Positions 8,484 to 18,066 of a DNA stretch of 64,000 nt are shown here, one piece after another. The DNA lies in contig NZ_FOFR01000019.1 of the NCBI RefSeq assembly GCF_900110955.1, positions 93,903-157,902 on the forward strand, given 5' to 3'. The notes under the pieces are model-generated. The model made no database searches. It was not told the DNA's origin and saw only the letters and a list, made by a program, of their open reading frames with translations. Both the position numbers and the translations under genes were made by a program. Within the stretch, counting starts at the first letter, position 1, and the number at the start of each line of letters is the position of its first letter. Origin of the DNA: Lentzea xinjiangensis (GTDB lineage: Bacteria; Actinomycetota; Actinomycetes; Mycobacteriales; Pseudonocardiaceae).

Positions 8484-10471
8484 TCTTCTCCGATCCCGCC
8501 TCGGTCGCGGTCGTCGGCGCCAGCGACAACCCGGCCAAATGGGGTCACTGGCTCGCGCGCGGCGCGCTCGTCGGCCGTGATCGCCGCGCTGTGCACCTCG
8601 TGAACCGCGGCGGTGGCCCGGTGCTCTCCGAACCGACCGTCCGGTCCCTCTCCGAGCTGCCGGAACCTCCCGAGCTCGTCGTCTTGGCCGTGCCGGCGGC
8701 GCACGTGCCGGCGGTGGTCGACGAGGCGCTGGCGGTGGGCGTGCGCGGCTTCGTCGGCATCCCCTCCGGCATCGAGGACGGTGTGGTCACCCGGATCCGC
8801 GAGGCGGGGGCGCGGCTGCTCGGGCCGAACTGCCTGGGCGTGTTCGACGCGGCGACGTCGCTGCACCTCGCGTGGGGGCGGTTCCAGCCGGGCTCGCTGG
8901 GCGTCGTGTCGCAGAGCGGCCAGGTCGGGCTGGAGGTCGCGGGACTCGCGGCCTCGTCGGGCACCGGCGTCTCGCGGTTCGTCTCGGTCGGCAACCAGGC
9001 CGATGTGACGGCCGCGGAAGCGTTGCTGGAACTGGTCTCCCACGACCTCACCAAGGTCGTGGGCGTCTACCTGGAGAGCTTCGGCCCGGGGATCGTGACG
9101 GCCATGTCGGAGCTGCGCGCGGCCGGGAAACCGGTGGTGCTGCTGACGGTCGGTTCCTCGGTGGCGGCCAGGGAGGCCGCCCGCACGCACACCGGCGCGC
9201 TGACGTCCTGTTTGGACGTGGTGGACGCCGCCTGCCGGAGAGCCGGCGCGGTCAGGGTGGCGACCCCCGCCGCCCTGGTCGACCTGGCGGCGGTGCTGAC
9301 GTCCGGAACGCCGCGCGGCCCGAGGGTCGGAGTGATCTCCGACTCCGGCGGCCAGGGCGCGATCGCGGCCGATCTCGCCGTCGCCGCCGGGCTGTCGGTA
9401 CCGGCTCTGTCCGCTGTGGACGGGCTGCCGGAGGGCGCGGCGCGGCGCAACCCGATCGACCTCGCCGGCGCGGGGGAGCGGGACCTGCGGAACTACGCTC
9501 GCGCGGTCGAGGTCCTGCTGCGCGGGGGAGAGGTCGACTCCGTCGTGCTGTCCGGCTACTTCGGCTGCTACGGGCCGGACACGCCGTCGCTGGAGGTGCC
9601 CGAGGTCGCGGTGGCGCACCGGATCTGCGCCCTGGCGAGGGAAACCGGCGTTCCGGTGGTCGTGCACAGCATGCGCGAGGACTCGGCGGCCGTGCGGGCC
9701 CTACGAGCCGGCGGTGTGCCCGTGCAGCACACGGTCGAACGCGCGCTGGCCGCGCTGGGCGACGCGACCCGGCTCGGCCGGAGCTCGCCGGAGGTCGTCT
9801 CCGGCCGTGCGGCGACCACGACGCCGTTCCGGCCCGGCTACCTCGCCGCCCGGGAGCTCCTGGACTTCGTCAGGTTCCCCGCCGCGCACGCCGTGAGATC
9901 GGCGGCGCAGGCGCGGGCCACCACCCTGACCGGCCCGTACGTCCTCAAGGCCGACCGGCTGGCGCACAAGAGCGAGCACGGCGGCGTGCGGCTCGGCGTC
10001 ACCGATCCCGCGGCGGCGTTCGAGGAGATGCAGGCGAGGCTCGGCCCCGGCACCTACGTCCTGGAGGAGATGGACACCCGCGAGAACACCGTCGAGCTGA
10101 TCATCGGCGCGAAACGGGACCACTCGTTCGGCCCAGTGGTGCTCGTGGGGGCCGGCGGCGTGCACGCGGAGTTGTTCAGGGACACCGCGATCGAGCTCGC
10201 GCCCGTGACTCCCGCCACAGCGCGGGACATGCTGGCCCGCCTCGTCTGCGCCCCGCTGCTCACCGGCTGGCGCGGCGCCCCTGCCACCGACGTGACCGCG
10301 TTGGCCGAGGTCATCGCCCGGATCTCCGAGACGCTCGCGGCCCGCCCCGACCTCGCCGAGATCGAGCTGAACCCCGTGCGCGTGGGCCCGGACGGCGTGC
10401 TGGCCGTGGACGCCCTGATCGTCCCTTCGGGCGACGCTTTGAACGATTCCGGTGGCCTGTACGTGGCATGA
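8480..10471 (+). CDS. ADP-forming acyl-CoA synthetase (fused alpha/beta acetate-CoA ligase family)
   Basis: A 663-residue NDP-forming acyl-CoA ligase. It has an N-terminal CoA-binding Rossmann domain (VAVVGASDNPAKWG), a succinyl-CoA-ligase-like middle with the likely phospho-His segment ARTHTGALTS near residue 238, and a C-terminal ATP-grasp domain starting around FRPGYLAARELL with VLKADRLAHKSEHGGVRLG. It converts an organic acid, CoA and ATP to acyl-CoA, ADP and phosphate. It is coupled by ATGA overlaps to the genes on both sides. The product could feed the acyl-CoA dehydrogenase upstream. Some members are protein acetyltransferases, but no GNAT domain is present here. Confidence 0.85.
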   Translation: MIFSDPASVAVVGASDNPAKWGHWLARGALVGRDRRAVHLVNRGGGPVLSEPTVRSLSELPEPPELVVLAVPAAHVPAVVDEALAVGVRGFVGIPSGIEDGVVTRIREAGARLLGPNCLGVFDAATSLHLAWGRFQPGSLGVVSQSGQVGLEVAGLAASSGTGVSRFVSVGNQADVTAAEALLELVSHDLTKVVGVYLESFGPGIVTAMSELRAAGKPVVLLTVGSSVAAREAARTHTGALTSCLDVVDAACRRAGAVRVATPAALVDLAAVLTSGTPRGPRVGVISDSGGQGAIAADLAVAAGLSVPALSAVDGLPEGAARRNPIDLAGAGERDLRNYARAVEVLLRGGEVDSVVLSGYFGCYGPDTPSLEVPEVAVAHRICALARETGVPVVVHSMREDSAAVRALRAGGVPVQHTVERALAALGDATRLGRSSPEVVSGRAATTTPFRPGYLAARELLDFVRFPAAHAVRSAAQARATTLTGPYVLKADRLAHKSEHGGVRLGVTDPAAAFEEMQARLGPGTYVLEEMDTRENTVELIIGAKRDHSFGPVVLVGAGGVHAELFRDTAIELAPVTPATARDMLARLVCAPLLTGWRGAPATDVTALAEVIARISETLAARPDLAEIELNPVRVGPDGVLAVDALIVPSGDALNDSGGLYVA

Positions 10472-12075
10472 GCATGATCCCACCTCGCATCAGCGGCGGT
10501 GACGCGCTGGTGCGCGCACTCGTCGCGCACGGCACCGAGCTGGTGTTCGGCATCCCCGGCACCCACAACCTCGGCGTCTACCGCGCTTTGGCCGAGCAAG
10601 GCGTGAAGCACGTCACCTCGCGCCACGAGCAGGGAGCCGGCTTCGCGGCCGACGGCTACGCCCGCGTGACCGGCAAACCTGGGATCTGCCTCACCACGAG
10701 CGGCCCGGCCGTGCTCAACGCGATGACGGCCGTCACGCAGTCCTATTCGGACTCCGTGCCGGTGCTGCTGATCTCCCCGGGAATGCCGCTGCACCACCCC
10801 GGCCGCGGCAACGGCACGCTGCACGAGGTGCGGCACCAGAGCGCCGCGCTGGAGGCGGCGATCGGCTACTCGATCCGCGTGCACAGCGTCGCCGAGATCC
10901 CCCTCGCCGTCGCCCAGGCCTTCGCGCACATGACCTCGGGCCGCCCCCGGCCCGCGCACCTGGAGATCCCGCTCGACCTCATCGACACCGTCGACAGGGT
11001 CAGCGACGTGCCCCCCGTCCTGGTGGCCCACCCGCCGGCGGACGCCGTCACGGTCGCCGCGGCCGTGAGGCGCCTGAACTCGGCCGAACGCCCCGGTTTC
11101 ATCGTCGGCGGCGGCGCGAAGGGAGCCGCCGAGGAGCTCACCACCCTCGCCGAACGCCTGGGCGCCCCGGTCGTCAGCACCGCCAACGGCAAGGGCACCT
11201 TCTCCGAACGCCACCCCCTCTCCATCGGCGCCGGCCTGCACCTCAAGGCCGTGGCGGACTTCGTGGCGGAGTGCGACGTGGTCGTCGCCACCGGCACGGA
11301 GCTCGCCTCCACCGACCTGTGGCACGGCCCGCTCAAGTTCGCCGGCGACCTCATCCGCATCGACGTCGACCCGGCCCAGATGATCACCAACGCCCTCCCC
11401 GACTACCGCCTGGTCGGTGACGCCCAGGCCACCGTCGCGGCCCTGAACCAGCGCCTCGGCAACGGCAAGCCCGGCGAGGAGGCCGCCCAGCGCGCCGAAC
11501 GCTGGCAACGGCTCTTCCGCAAGCACGCCCGAGCCCAGGGCGCCGCCTGGCTCCCCCTCGTCGAGACCGTGCAGGACGTGCTGGCCCCCGGCGCGATCAT
11601 CGCCGGCGACAGCGCGATGGCCTGCTACTACGGCACTTTGTCCAACCTCCTGCTCGAACGCCCGGCAAGTTTCCTGTACCCCACGGGTTTCGGCAGCCTC
11701 GGCTACGGCCTGCCCGCGGCCATCGGTGCCAAGCTGGGCAGCCCCGACCGCCAGGTGGTCGCACTGCACGGCGACGGCGGCGTGATGTTCACCCTGCCGG
11801 AGCTGACCACCGCGGCCCAGGAACGCCTCGCCCTGCCCGTGATCGTCTGCGACAACGGCGGCTACGGCGAGATCCGCCGCGAGATGGTCGAACGCGGCGA
11901 CCCCGTGCACGGCGTGAACCTGCCCGGCGTCGACTTCGCCAAGGTCGCCAAGGCGCTCAACTGCCACGGCGTGACCGTCAGCACCCAGGACAAGCTCGCC
12001 ACCGCCCTGCGCAAGGCGTTCACGGCCGACCGGCCGACCGTCATCCACGTCGTGGGCGACCTGGCGGGCTCCTGA
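10468..12075 (+). CDS. ThDP-dependent 2-oxo acid decarboxylase, AruI-like
   Basis: A 535-residue thiamine-diphosphate enzyme. The ThDP-activating Glu is in SRHEQGAGFAADGYARV near residue 54. The ThDP/Mg motif GDG is in LHGDGGVMFTLPE near residue 434, followed by the expected Asn in CDNGGYGEI. The N-terminal GIPGTHNLGVYRALAEQGVK resembles 5-guanidino-2-oxopentanoate decarboxylase (AruI) more than acetolactate synthase. It probably decarboxylates a 2-oxo acid to an aldehyde, but acetolactate-synthase-like or oxalyl-CoA-type activity is not excluded. It overlaps the ligase stop by ATGA. A second ATG at 10474 is possible. No aldehyde dehydrogenase lies in the operon. Confidence 0.75.
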   Translation: MSMIPPRISGGDALVRALVAHGTELVFGIPGTHNLGVYRALAEQGVKHVTSRHEQGAGFAADGYARVTGKPGICLTTSGPAVLNAMTAVTQSYSDSVPVLLISPGMPLHHPGRGNGTLHEVRHQSAALEAAIGYSIRVHSVAEIPLAVAQAFAHMTSGRPRPAHLEIPLDLIDTVDRVSDVPPVLVAHPPADAVTVAAAVRRLNSAERPGFIVGGGAKGAAEELTTLAERLGAPVVSTANGKGTFSERHPLSIGAGLHLKAVADFVAECDVVVATGTELASTDLWHGPLKFAGDLIRIDVDPAQMITNALPDYRLVGDAQATVAALNQRLGNGKPGEEAAQRAERWQRLFRKHARAQGAAWLPLVETVQDVLAPGAIIAGDSAMACYYGTLSNLLLERPASFLYPTGFGSLGYGLPAAIGAKLGSPDRQVVALHGDGGVMFTLPELTTAAQERLALPVIVCDNGGYGEIRREMVERGDPVHGVNLPGVDFAKVAKALNCHGVTVSTQDKLATALRKAFTADRPTVIHVVGDLAGS

Positions 12076-12125
12076 GTCCTTGTTTTGGCATGAAATGGGT
12101 CCCGCCGACGTGAGACCATGCCTCG

Positions 12126-15100
12126 ATGGCGCGCGACGACCTGGACTTCACCACCGGCGACGTCAGCGGCACGGTGTTCCAAGCCAACAACGTCCACGGC
12201 GACGTGCACCTGCATGTGGGCAAGAGCGCGAGACCGGCCTACGACCCGCCGTCGACCTGGGCTGAGGCGCGGCAGCCCGCGCCGGAGATCCAGTCGTTGC
12301 TGTGGGCGCAGATCCAGGCGGCGCACGAGACCCCGTACCGCCTGCCGGGCGCCCGCAAGCCGTCGCTGGACACCATCTACGTCCGCCAGGACCTCGGCAA
12401 CGCCGTCGACGAACCCGACGAACCGGACCAAGCACGTCAGGACCCCGTCCTGGACGACGAGGGCAGGCTGATCGAGGCCCCGGTCCGGCCGGTCGTGCGC
12501 TTCACCGTCCGCCCGCCGTCGCGCACGATGGCCGAGGCACTCGACGGTGATGCGCACCTCGTCGTCACCGGAGGCCCCGGTCTCGGCAAGTCGACCCTGA
12601 CGCTGCGCCTGGCCGCGGACATCGCCCGGTACTGGAGCCATCGCGACGACGACGCCCCGTTGTCCGAACCGGTCGTTCCGCTCAAGATCACCGCTCGAGC
12701 CCTCGCCGTTCGCCTCGGCGTCCCCTTCGCCCAGGCGCTGGCCGACAGCGCCAACGCGGAGTACGGCTCGTTCCTGCGCGAACCCGTCGACAAGGACCTC
12801 TTCACCGGGCGCGTGGCCGGCTGCCGGTGGCTCCTCCTCGTGGACGGTCTCGACGAGGTCGCCGACACCGACCAGCGCTTCCGCCTCGTCGGTGCCCTCG
12901 CGGCCTGGGCGCAGGACGGCACCTACCGGATCCTGCTCACCACCCGTCCCACCGAGGGCGGCGCCCTCGCCCCACTGCACCGCATCGGCGCCGTCCGCTA
13001 CGAGCTGCAGCCCTTCGACGCCGCCGCGCTGGCGCGTTTCGCCGCCAACTGGTTCCCCGAGGACGACGCCCAGCGCTTCCTCCGCCAGATCCGTGAAGCG
13101 CACCTGGACGAGCTCGTCCAGGTACCGCTGCTGGCCACGATCGCCGCGATCATCCACGGCGAGTACAGCGCCGAACCGCTGCCCGGCAACCAGTACTCCC
13201 TCTACGAGACCTACCTCGCCCACATCCGCCGCGACACGCCGGACCGGTTCGACCGCGAACGGCTCCTCGAGCACCTCGCGCGTACCCGCCTCGAGACCGA
13301 CACCCCGTTGCTCGCCGCCGCCCGCGACTGGGTGGCTGGCCGCGAGACACCGCAGTCCCCGGCGTGGCAGGAGGACCTGACCGCTTACCTGCTCTCGGTC
13401 GGCCCGTTCGTGCTCCGCGGCGGCGACCTCGCGTTCCTCCACCAGAGCTTCGCCGAGCACCTCGCCGCGACCTCCTGCGCCAGGGAGCTGCCGGACGAGT
13501 TCTGCCCCGACGTCTTCGCCGACCTCCTGCACGCCGCCGACGCCCGCGAGTCCGGCCGGTTCGCTCGTGCCGTGCTGCTCCACCACACGCGCCTGCACCC
13601 CGGCGAGGCCGATCGCCTCCTGGACTGGCTGCACCGCGGCAACGCGGGCCAGCACCTTCTCGCGGCCCGCCTGCTGGCCCACCACCTGCCGGCCTCGGCG
13701 CCGAGGACGGAGGCATTCCTCGACACGGTCCGGGACTGGGCCATGACGACGCACTACAGCGCGGCCGACATCCTCGCCGAGGCTTCCCGGGCGACTCGGT
13801 TCCCCGACCTGGCGGCGTGGCTGCGCTGCCTGCTGGACTGCGCCGAAGCGCCGCGGTGGTCACGGGTCGAGGCCGCCACCGCCTTGGCGGTGCGCGTGCG
13901 TGGCCCGCACACCCCGGAGGCCCTGAGCTTCCTGCACCACGTCGTCGAGGACTCGCGGGCTCAGGTGTCCGACCGGCTCATGGCGGCAGAGGCGTTGGCC
14001 CAGTGCGGCGCCGGTGAACGTGAGGTCGCCGAGTGCGGCCTGCGTGCGGTGCTCACCGACCCGAACGCCTCGGGCGCATCCATCCGAGCCGCTGCGGTGA
14101 TCTTGGCTGCGTTCGATGGCGACGCGCGCGCGTTCGCGGTCGACGCGTTGTCCGCCGCCTTGGCGGATGACGATGCCTCGCCGCTCCGCATCGTCGAAGC
14201 AGCAACGGGCCTTCTCGAGATCGACCCGGCTTCCGCCGATGTCTGTGCAGAGTTTTTCCTCTCGGTGCTCAGGAATCCGGCCAACACAGCTCTCGGGTGG
14301 TACGACGCTGCGATGGGGTTGGCCTCCATCGGTCCGGACCGCCTCGATGAGGCGGTCGTCGAGCTGATTGCACGCATCACCGAGCGTCTGAGAACTCCCG
14401 GTCGCCAGGTGGCCGCGGCGCGGGCTCTGCGGGAGCTAGGACTGCAGCACAGGCAGACGGCGGGTGAGTTGATTGCGGCGGCGGCCGGGTTCGCCGTTGG
14501 AGGGTTGAATCGCTCGCTGTTGCTCGGCCACCTGGTCACGTACGCATCCCAACGTGATACCGCGCTGGCCGGTCTGCGGAAGCTGATGGCCGAGTGCCAT
14601 CAAAATTGGAACACCATCAGGCGCGCGGCCGTAGCCCTGGGCAAGGCGGGGCCTTCGTTCCGGGACGAGACGGCCGCCGCGTTGTCGAATTCCGGTGCGC
14701 CGGTCGGCTCCCATGACAATGTCACGATTCTCGACGCGCTCGTCGATCTTGGTGAGCCGTATCGCGCACAGGCATTGCGTGAACTGCACGGCTTGCTCGC
14801 AGACCCCGACGTGCACGTTGAGGTCCGGTGCCGCGCCGCCAACACACTGATCAGGTCTGGGCCTGATCACCACCCACAGGTGATCAGGCATCTCAGGCGA
14901 ATCGCGACGCCGGACGCCTACCAGGAACTGGCCCGCACATGCGCCGGCGACGAGGCACTGGCAGCGCTCCTGGACTGTGCCCTTTCGCCGGACGCTCCCG
15001 ACGACGCGATGTCTCTGCTGGCCAACGCGGTTTCAGGCCAAGACGCTGTAAGGGCGGAGGAAGCGGCTGAGGCGCTCCGCGCGGCTGCGCGTGATGCGCG

Positions 15101-17216
15101 ACGGCCGATGCGGATTCGGATCACCGCCGCGAATGGGCTCTCCTCACTCGGCAGTCGTTTCGATCGCGAGTCAGCCGTGGAGCTGAGCCGCATCATCCTC
15201 GGCGAGCCGATGATCAATGATTTCCGCTATGTCGCCTTGCACCACTCCGGCAGCGGAGTCGGTCCGCGTCGGGAACTGGCCAAGGCGTTGCTGGACGTCC
15301 TGGCGGACGAACGGACGTCGGCTTTGCGGGAGTGGAAAGCCGTGGCGGTCCTGGATGAGTTGGGACATGGTGGTGACCACGAGGTCATCGCGGCGTTGCA
15401 GGGACTTGTAGACTTTCCCGGCCTCGCCGGTGATGAACGTGCCGCCGCGGCAGTCCTCCTCGCATCTCGGCTGCCGCACCAGCTCAACCGCGTTGCTGAC
15501 CTGGTGGTCGCCGGGGCCGAGATCACTCCACTGGAGACGCTGAAAAGACACGTTCGAGACTTGCGATTGTTCGGCACGGACGTATCAGACAGGTTCCGCG
15601 CCAGACTGACGAGCGCTGACCGTAAGCCGATGGAAGTCATAGGCGCCGCGACTGTGCTCGGGGAATCTGGTGAACTGCGGAAGCTCGTGCAGGATGATCT
15701 GTTGCAGTTGTCGCGGCGATGCTGGGCGTACAACTGCCTGGCACTGGTGGAGCCGGCGGCGGTCAGTGAGGCGGTTGACTACTTGCGAGTCGTCATCCAC
15801 GACGCCGACGCTCCTGCCGATGAGCGTGGAATGGCGGCCCTTAGGCTTGCTCACATCGATCGGGCAACCACTGCGACATCAGCCTCCACGCTGTGGCGTT
15901 TCGCCGAAGCCCCAAGCGCTCCGTTGGACGAGCGAGCGGCCGTTCTGATGAACCTGGACTTGCTTCTGAATCCGTCACCCCGGCGCTATGAGCAGGCGGT
16001 AACAGACATCTTGCGCAGACCGGAGGTGACCGCGAAGGCATGGCGGATGCTCATCAGCGTGCTGCCTCGGCCGGTGCGCACGGAAATGGAGCGAACACTG
16101 CTGCAAGACCGCTCTGTTCCGATCAAGGACAGGGTGCCGTCCGCGGACCAGTGGGACGATCTGCCTTTGCGTGATGAGGTGGTGGCAGCGATCCGTGAGG
16201 TGATCGCGGCGCCGGAGGAGTGTCCGCGCGAACGAGCGGATGCCGCAGCCGCGCTCTCCAGCGTGTCATCGACCTACCAAGCCGAGGCGGTCGCTGCTCT
16301 CGAGCAGTTGCCTCGGAACAGCGCCCGATCGGGTCTCGCGGGCATGAGCAGGGCGCACTGGTGGCGTGTGCACGATGAGGCGCTGGCCGAGGTCGCGGAT
16401 GAAAGCCTGCCGTTTCGGCTGAGGTACACCGCAGCATGCCTGCTCGACGACATCGGCGCCGAACCTGGGGCTGCCGCGGTCGAAGTGCTGTGTTCGGCGC
16501 CTTCTTGGCGGCAGCGCCTCGACGGTCGGCTGACGTCCGGGAAGGTCGACGCCGTCCGGAGAACGCGGGACGACGTTGACGAACCAGCCGTGGTGCGGGT
16601 TCGGGCGGCGTGGAAGCTCAGGGCGTACGCGGTGGATGACCGAGCAGCCGGTGTCCGGGTGCTCGCGGACGTGGTCGGCGACAGGGACGCACGTCCCGCG
16701 CTTCGCCTGCGGGCGCTCAAGTACCTCGGCGATTTCGGTGTCGCGGGACGGAAGCTGGCGGCGCCAGCGGCGCGCGAGATGTTCAGCGATGTCGAGGTTC
16801 CCGTACTGGCCCGCGCCGGTGCGGCCGTGGTGCTGCATCAGGTCGAGCGGTCCGCCCGGCGCGAGGTGCTCACCTTCCTGACCGAACTCGTGCCTCAGGT
16901 AGCAGCTCTACGGCGAGTGCAGGTTCTGAGCCGTATCGGTCAGTTCGACTCGACCCGGGCCATGTTGCACCTGCAGGAAATGGGGAGGAGCGAGCCCAGT
17001 CCCGTGGTGCGGATGCGGTGTGCTCGGACCCTCGTGGAGATGCGGCGGGACCAGCGCGAGCAGGCATCGGTCATCGCCAGGGCCGTCGCCTGGGACGAGA
17101 CGGCGCCGCGGCACGTCCGGCGCGGCGCTGCACGCGACCTCGCCCGGTGGAGTGAGCTGATGAGGGAGGACGCGCGGGCCTTGCTGGTCCGGTTGCGGGA
17201 TTGCGGGGCTCGGTAG
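12126..17216 (+). CDS. NACHT-family STAND NTPase with HEAT repeats and N-terminal amyloid-like motif
   Basis: A 1,696-residue NLR-like protein. Residues ~10-32 hold a short motif ending VFQANNVHGDVHLH that resembles the bacterial amyloid signalling sequences found at the ends of NLR-type proteins and their effectors. A NACHT NTPase follows: Walker A GGPGLGKST near 148, Walker B LLLVDGLDEVAD near 234, sensor LLTTRPTEG. From about 560 to the end it is a long array of degenerate HEAT-type helical repeats, the usual ligand-sensing part. No enzymatic effector domain is visible, so the effector may be a separate protein recruited through the N-terminal motif. Known bacterial NACHT proteins defend against phage. 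The HEAT part has plainer codon use than the flanking genes. It is monocistronic by spacing. Confidence 0.85.
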   Translation: MARDDLDFTTGDVSGTVFQANNVHGDVHLHVGKSARPAYDPPSTWAEARQPAPEIQSLLWAQIQAAHETPYRLPGARKPSLDTIYVRQDLGNAVDEPDEPDQARQDPVLDDEGRLIEAPVRPVVRFTVRPPSRTMAEALDGDAHLVVTGGPGLGKSTLTLRLAADIARYWSHRDDDAPLSEPVVPLKITARALAVRLGVPFAQALADSANAEYGSFLREPVDKDLFTGRVAGCRWLLLVDGLDEVADTDQRFRLVGALAAWAQDGTYRILLTTRPTEGGALAPLHRIGAVRYELQPFDAAALARFAANWFPEDDAQRFLRQIREAHLDELVQVPLLATIAAIIHGEYSAEPLPGNQYSLYETYLAHIRRDTPDRFDRERLLEHLARTRLETDTPLLAAARDWVAGRETPQSPAWQEDLTAYLLSVGPFVLRGGDLAFLHQSFAEHLAATSCARELPDEFCPDVFADLLHAADARESGRFARAVLLHHTRLHPGEADRLLDWLHRGNAGQHLLAARLLAHHLPASAPRTEAFLDTVRDWAMTTHYSAADILAEASRATRFPDLAAWLRCLLDCAEAPRWSRVEAATALAVRVRGPHTPEALSFLHHVVEDSRAQVSDRLMAAEALAQCGAGEREVAECGLRAVLTDPNASGASIRAAAVILAAFDGDARAFAVDALSAALADDDASPLRIVEAATGLLEIDPASADVCAEFFLSVLRNPANTALGWYDAAMGLASIGPDRLDEAVVELIARITERLRTPGRQVAAARALRELGLQHRQTAGELIAAAAGFAVGGLNRSLLLGHLVTYASQRDTALAGLRKLMAECHQNWNTIRRAAVALGKAGPSFRDETAAALSNSGAPVGSHDNVTILDALVDLGEPYRAQALRELHGLLADPDVHVEVRCRAANTLIRSGPDHHPQVIRHLRRIATPDAYQELARTCAGDEALAALLDCALSPDAPDDAMSLLANAVSGQDAVRAEEAAEALRAAARDARRPMRIRITAANGLSSLGSRFDRESAVELSRIILGEPMINDFRYVALHHSGSGVGPRRELAKALLDVLADERTSALREWKAVAVLDELGHGGDHEVIAALQGLVDFPGLAGDERAAAAVLLASRLPHQLNRVADLVVAGAEITPLETLKRHVRDLRLFGTDVSDRFRARLTSADRKPMEVIGAATVLGESGELRKLVQDDLLQLSRRCWAYNCLALVEPAAVSEAVDYLRVVIHDADAPADERGMAALRLAHIDRATTATSASTLWRFAEAPSAPLDERAAVLMNLDLLLNPSPRRYEQAVTDILRRPEVTAKAWRMLISVLPRPVRTEMERTLLQDRSVPIKDRVPSADQWDDLPLRDEVVAAIREVIAAPEECPRERADAAAALSSVSSTYQAEAVAALEQLPRNSARSGLAGMSRAHWWRVHDEALAEVADESLPFRLRYTAACLLDDIGAEPGAAAVEVLCSAPSWRQRLDGRLTSGKVDAVRRTRDDVDEPAVVRVRAAWKLRAYAVDDRAAGVRVLADVVGDRDARPALRLRALKYLGDFGVAGRKLAAPAAREMFSDVEVPVLARAGAAVVLHQVERSARREVLTFLTELVPQVAALRRVQVLSRIGQFDSTRAMLHLQEMGRSEPSPVVRMRCARTLVEMRRDQREQASVIARAVAWDETAPRHVRRGAARDLARWSELMREDARALLVRLRDCGAR

Positions 17217-17246
17217 GTTCTCCTTCAGCGACGTGAGGAGGCCCCG

Positions 17247-17807
17247 GTGCTGGCTGTGGTGGTGCTGCTGGCCTTCCTCGTTCCGCCGCCCGGTCCCGTC
17301 ACCATCGACGTCGAGAGCCTCAGCGGCTCCGGGTGCCCGGCCGGCTCGGCGACGGTGGCCATGTCGGGGGACAACCAGGCCTTCACGGTCACCTACAGCG
17401 ACTTCCTGGTGCAGGGCAACGGCGGTGAGGCCAAGAAGAGCTGCACCATCGCACTCCGGATCACCCATGCCGCCGGGTACACGTTCGGCATCGCGGCCAC
17501 GGACCACCGCGGGTTCGCGCACCTGGCTGAAGGCGTGAAAGGCACCCAGCGGAGCAGCTACCGGTTCCCCGGCTTCCCCACCCGGCACAGCACGCACGTG
17601 TACCAGGGGCCGATGAGCGACAACTGGCAGGTCACCGACACGCCCGACGTGACGCAGCACGGGCCGTGCAAGGACCGGAAGCCGTTGACCGTCGAGGCCG
17701 AGCTGAAGGTGGCCGGCAAGGGGAGCGCCAGCTTCATGACGATGGACTCGACCGATTCGAGCGTGAGCACCACGTTCCGGATCGCCTGGAAGAAGTGCGC
17801 GGAATAA
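17247..17807 (+). CDS. Secreted DUF4360 family protein
   Basis: A 186-residue protein with an N-terminal hydrophobic signal sequence (LAVVVLLAFLVPPPG). The mature part has the DUF4360 pattern: GSGCPAGSATV near the start, FTVTYSDFLVQG, then KKSCTIALRI, and two further Cys that could form disulfides. GAGGAG lies 6 bp before the GTG start. The function of DUF4360 is not known; members are exported and widespread in actinobacteria and fungi. It follows the NACHT gene by 30 bp on the same strand, but composition and targeting do not suggest a shared job. Confidence 0.8.
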   Translation: MLAVVVLLAFLVPPPGPVTIDVESLSGSGCPAGSATVAMSGDNQAFTVTYSDFLVQGNGGEAKKSCTIALRITHAAGYTFGIAATDHRGFAHLAEGVKGTQRSSYRFPGFPTRHSTHVYQGPMSDNWQVTDTPDVTQHGPCKDRKPLTVEAELKVAGKGSASFMTMDSTDSSVSTTFRIAWKKCAE

Positions 17808-18066
17808 CGGGCGCGGTCTTGGCGTTGTCTGCTACAGTCCGTTCGTGACCGGCGGTGCGCCAGGTGGCGCACGTAAGTTCCGGCTCGCTGCTGGACCTCT
17901 CGACTCCGCAGCGACGATCCCCAGCATCTGACGCTGGCGGACCCGTGCAGATGCCCTCCCCACGAAGAGCATCTGGAAGCGCTCTCCCCCGAGCACGAGC
18001 AGTTCGCTCTGCGCACCGGGGTTGACGAGGCGCGTCTTCCACAACCTTCCCGAAAGGACACACCCG

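Noticed and set aside
10054..12048. Long antisense frames over the ThDP enzyme, kdd, amidohydrolase and NACHT genes
   Set aside because: Translations are Arg/Gly/His-rich repeats of dipeptides with no family motifs. The forward genes show complete catalytic signatures.
17808..18066. Small RNA or rut-type leader upstream of the short rho gene
   Set aside because: The leader is C-rich in places and has an extended -10-like box, but I could not build a specific conserved structure or a clear termination region by eye.
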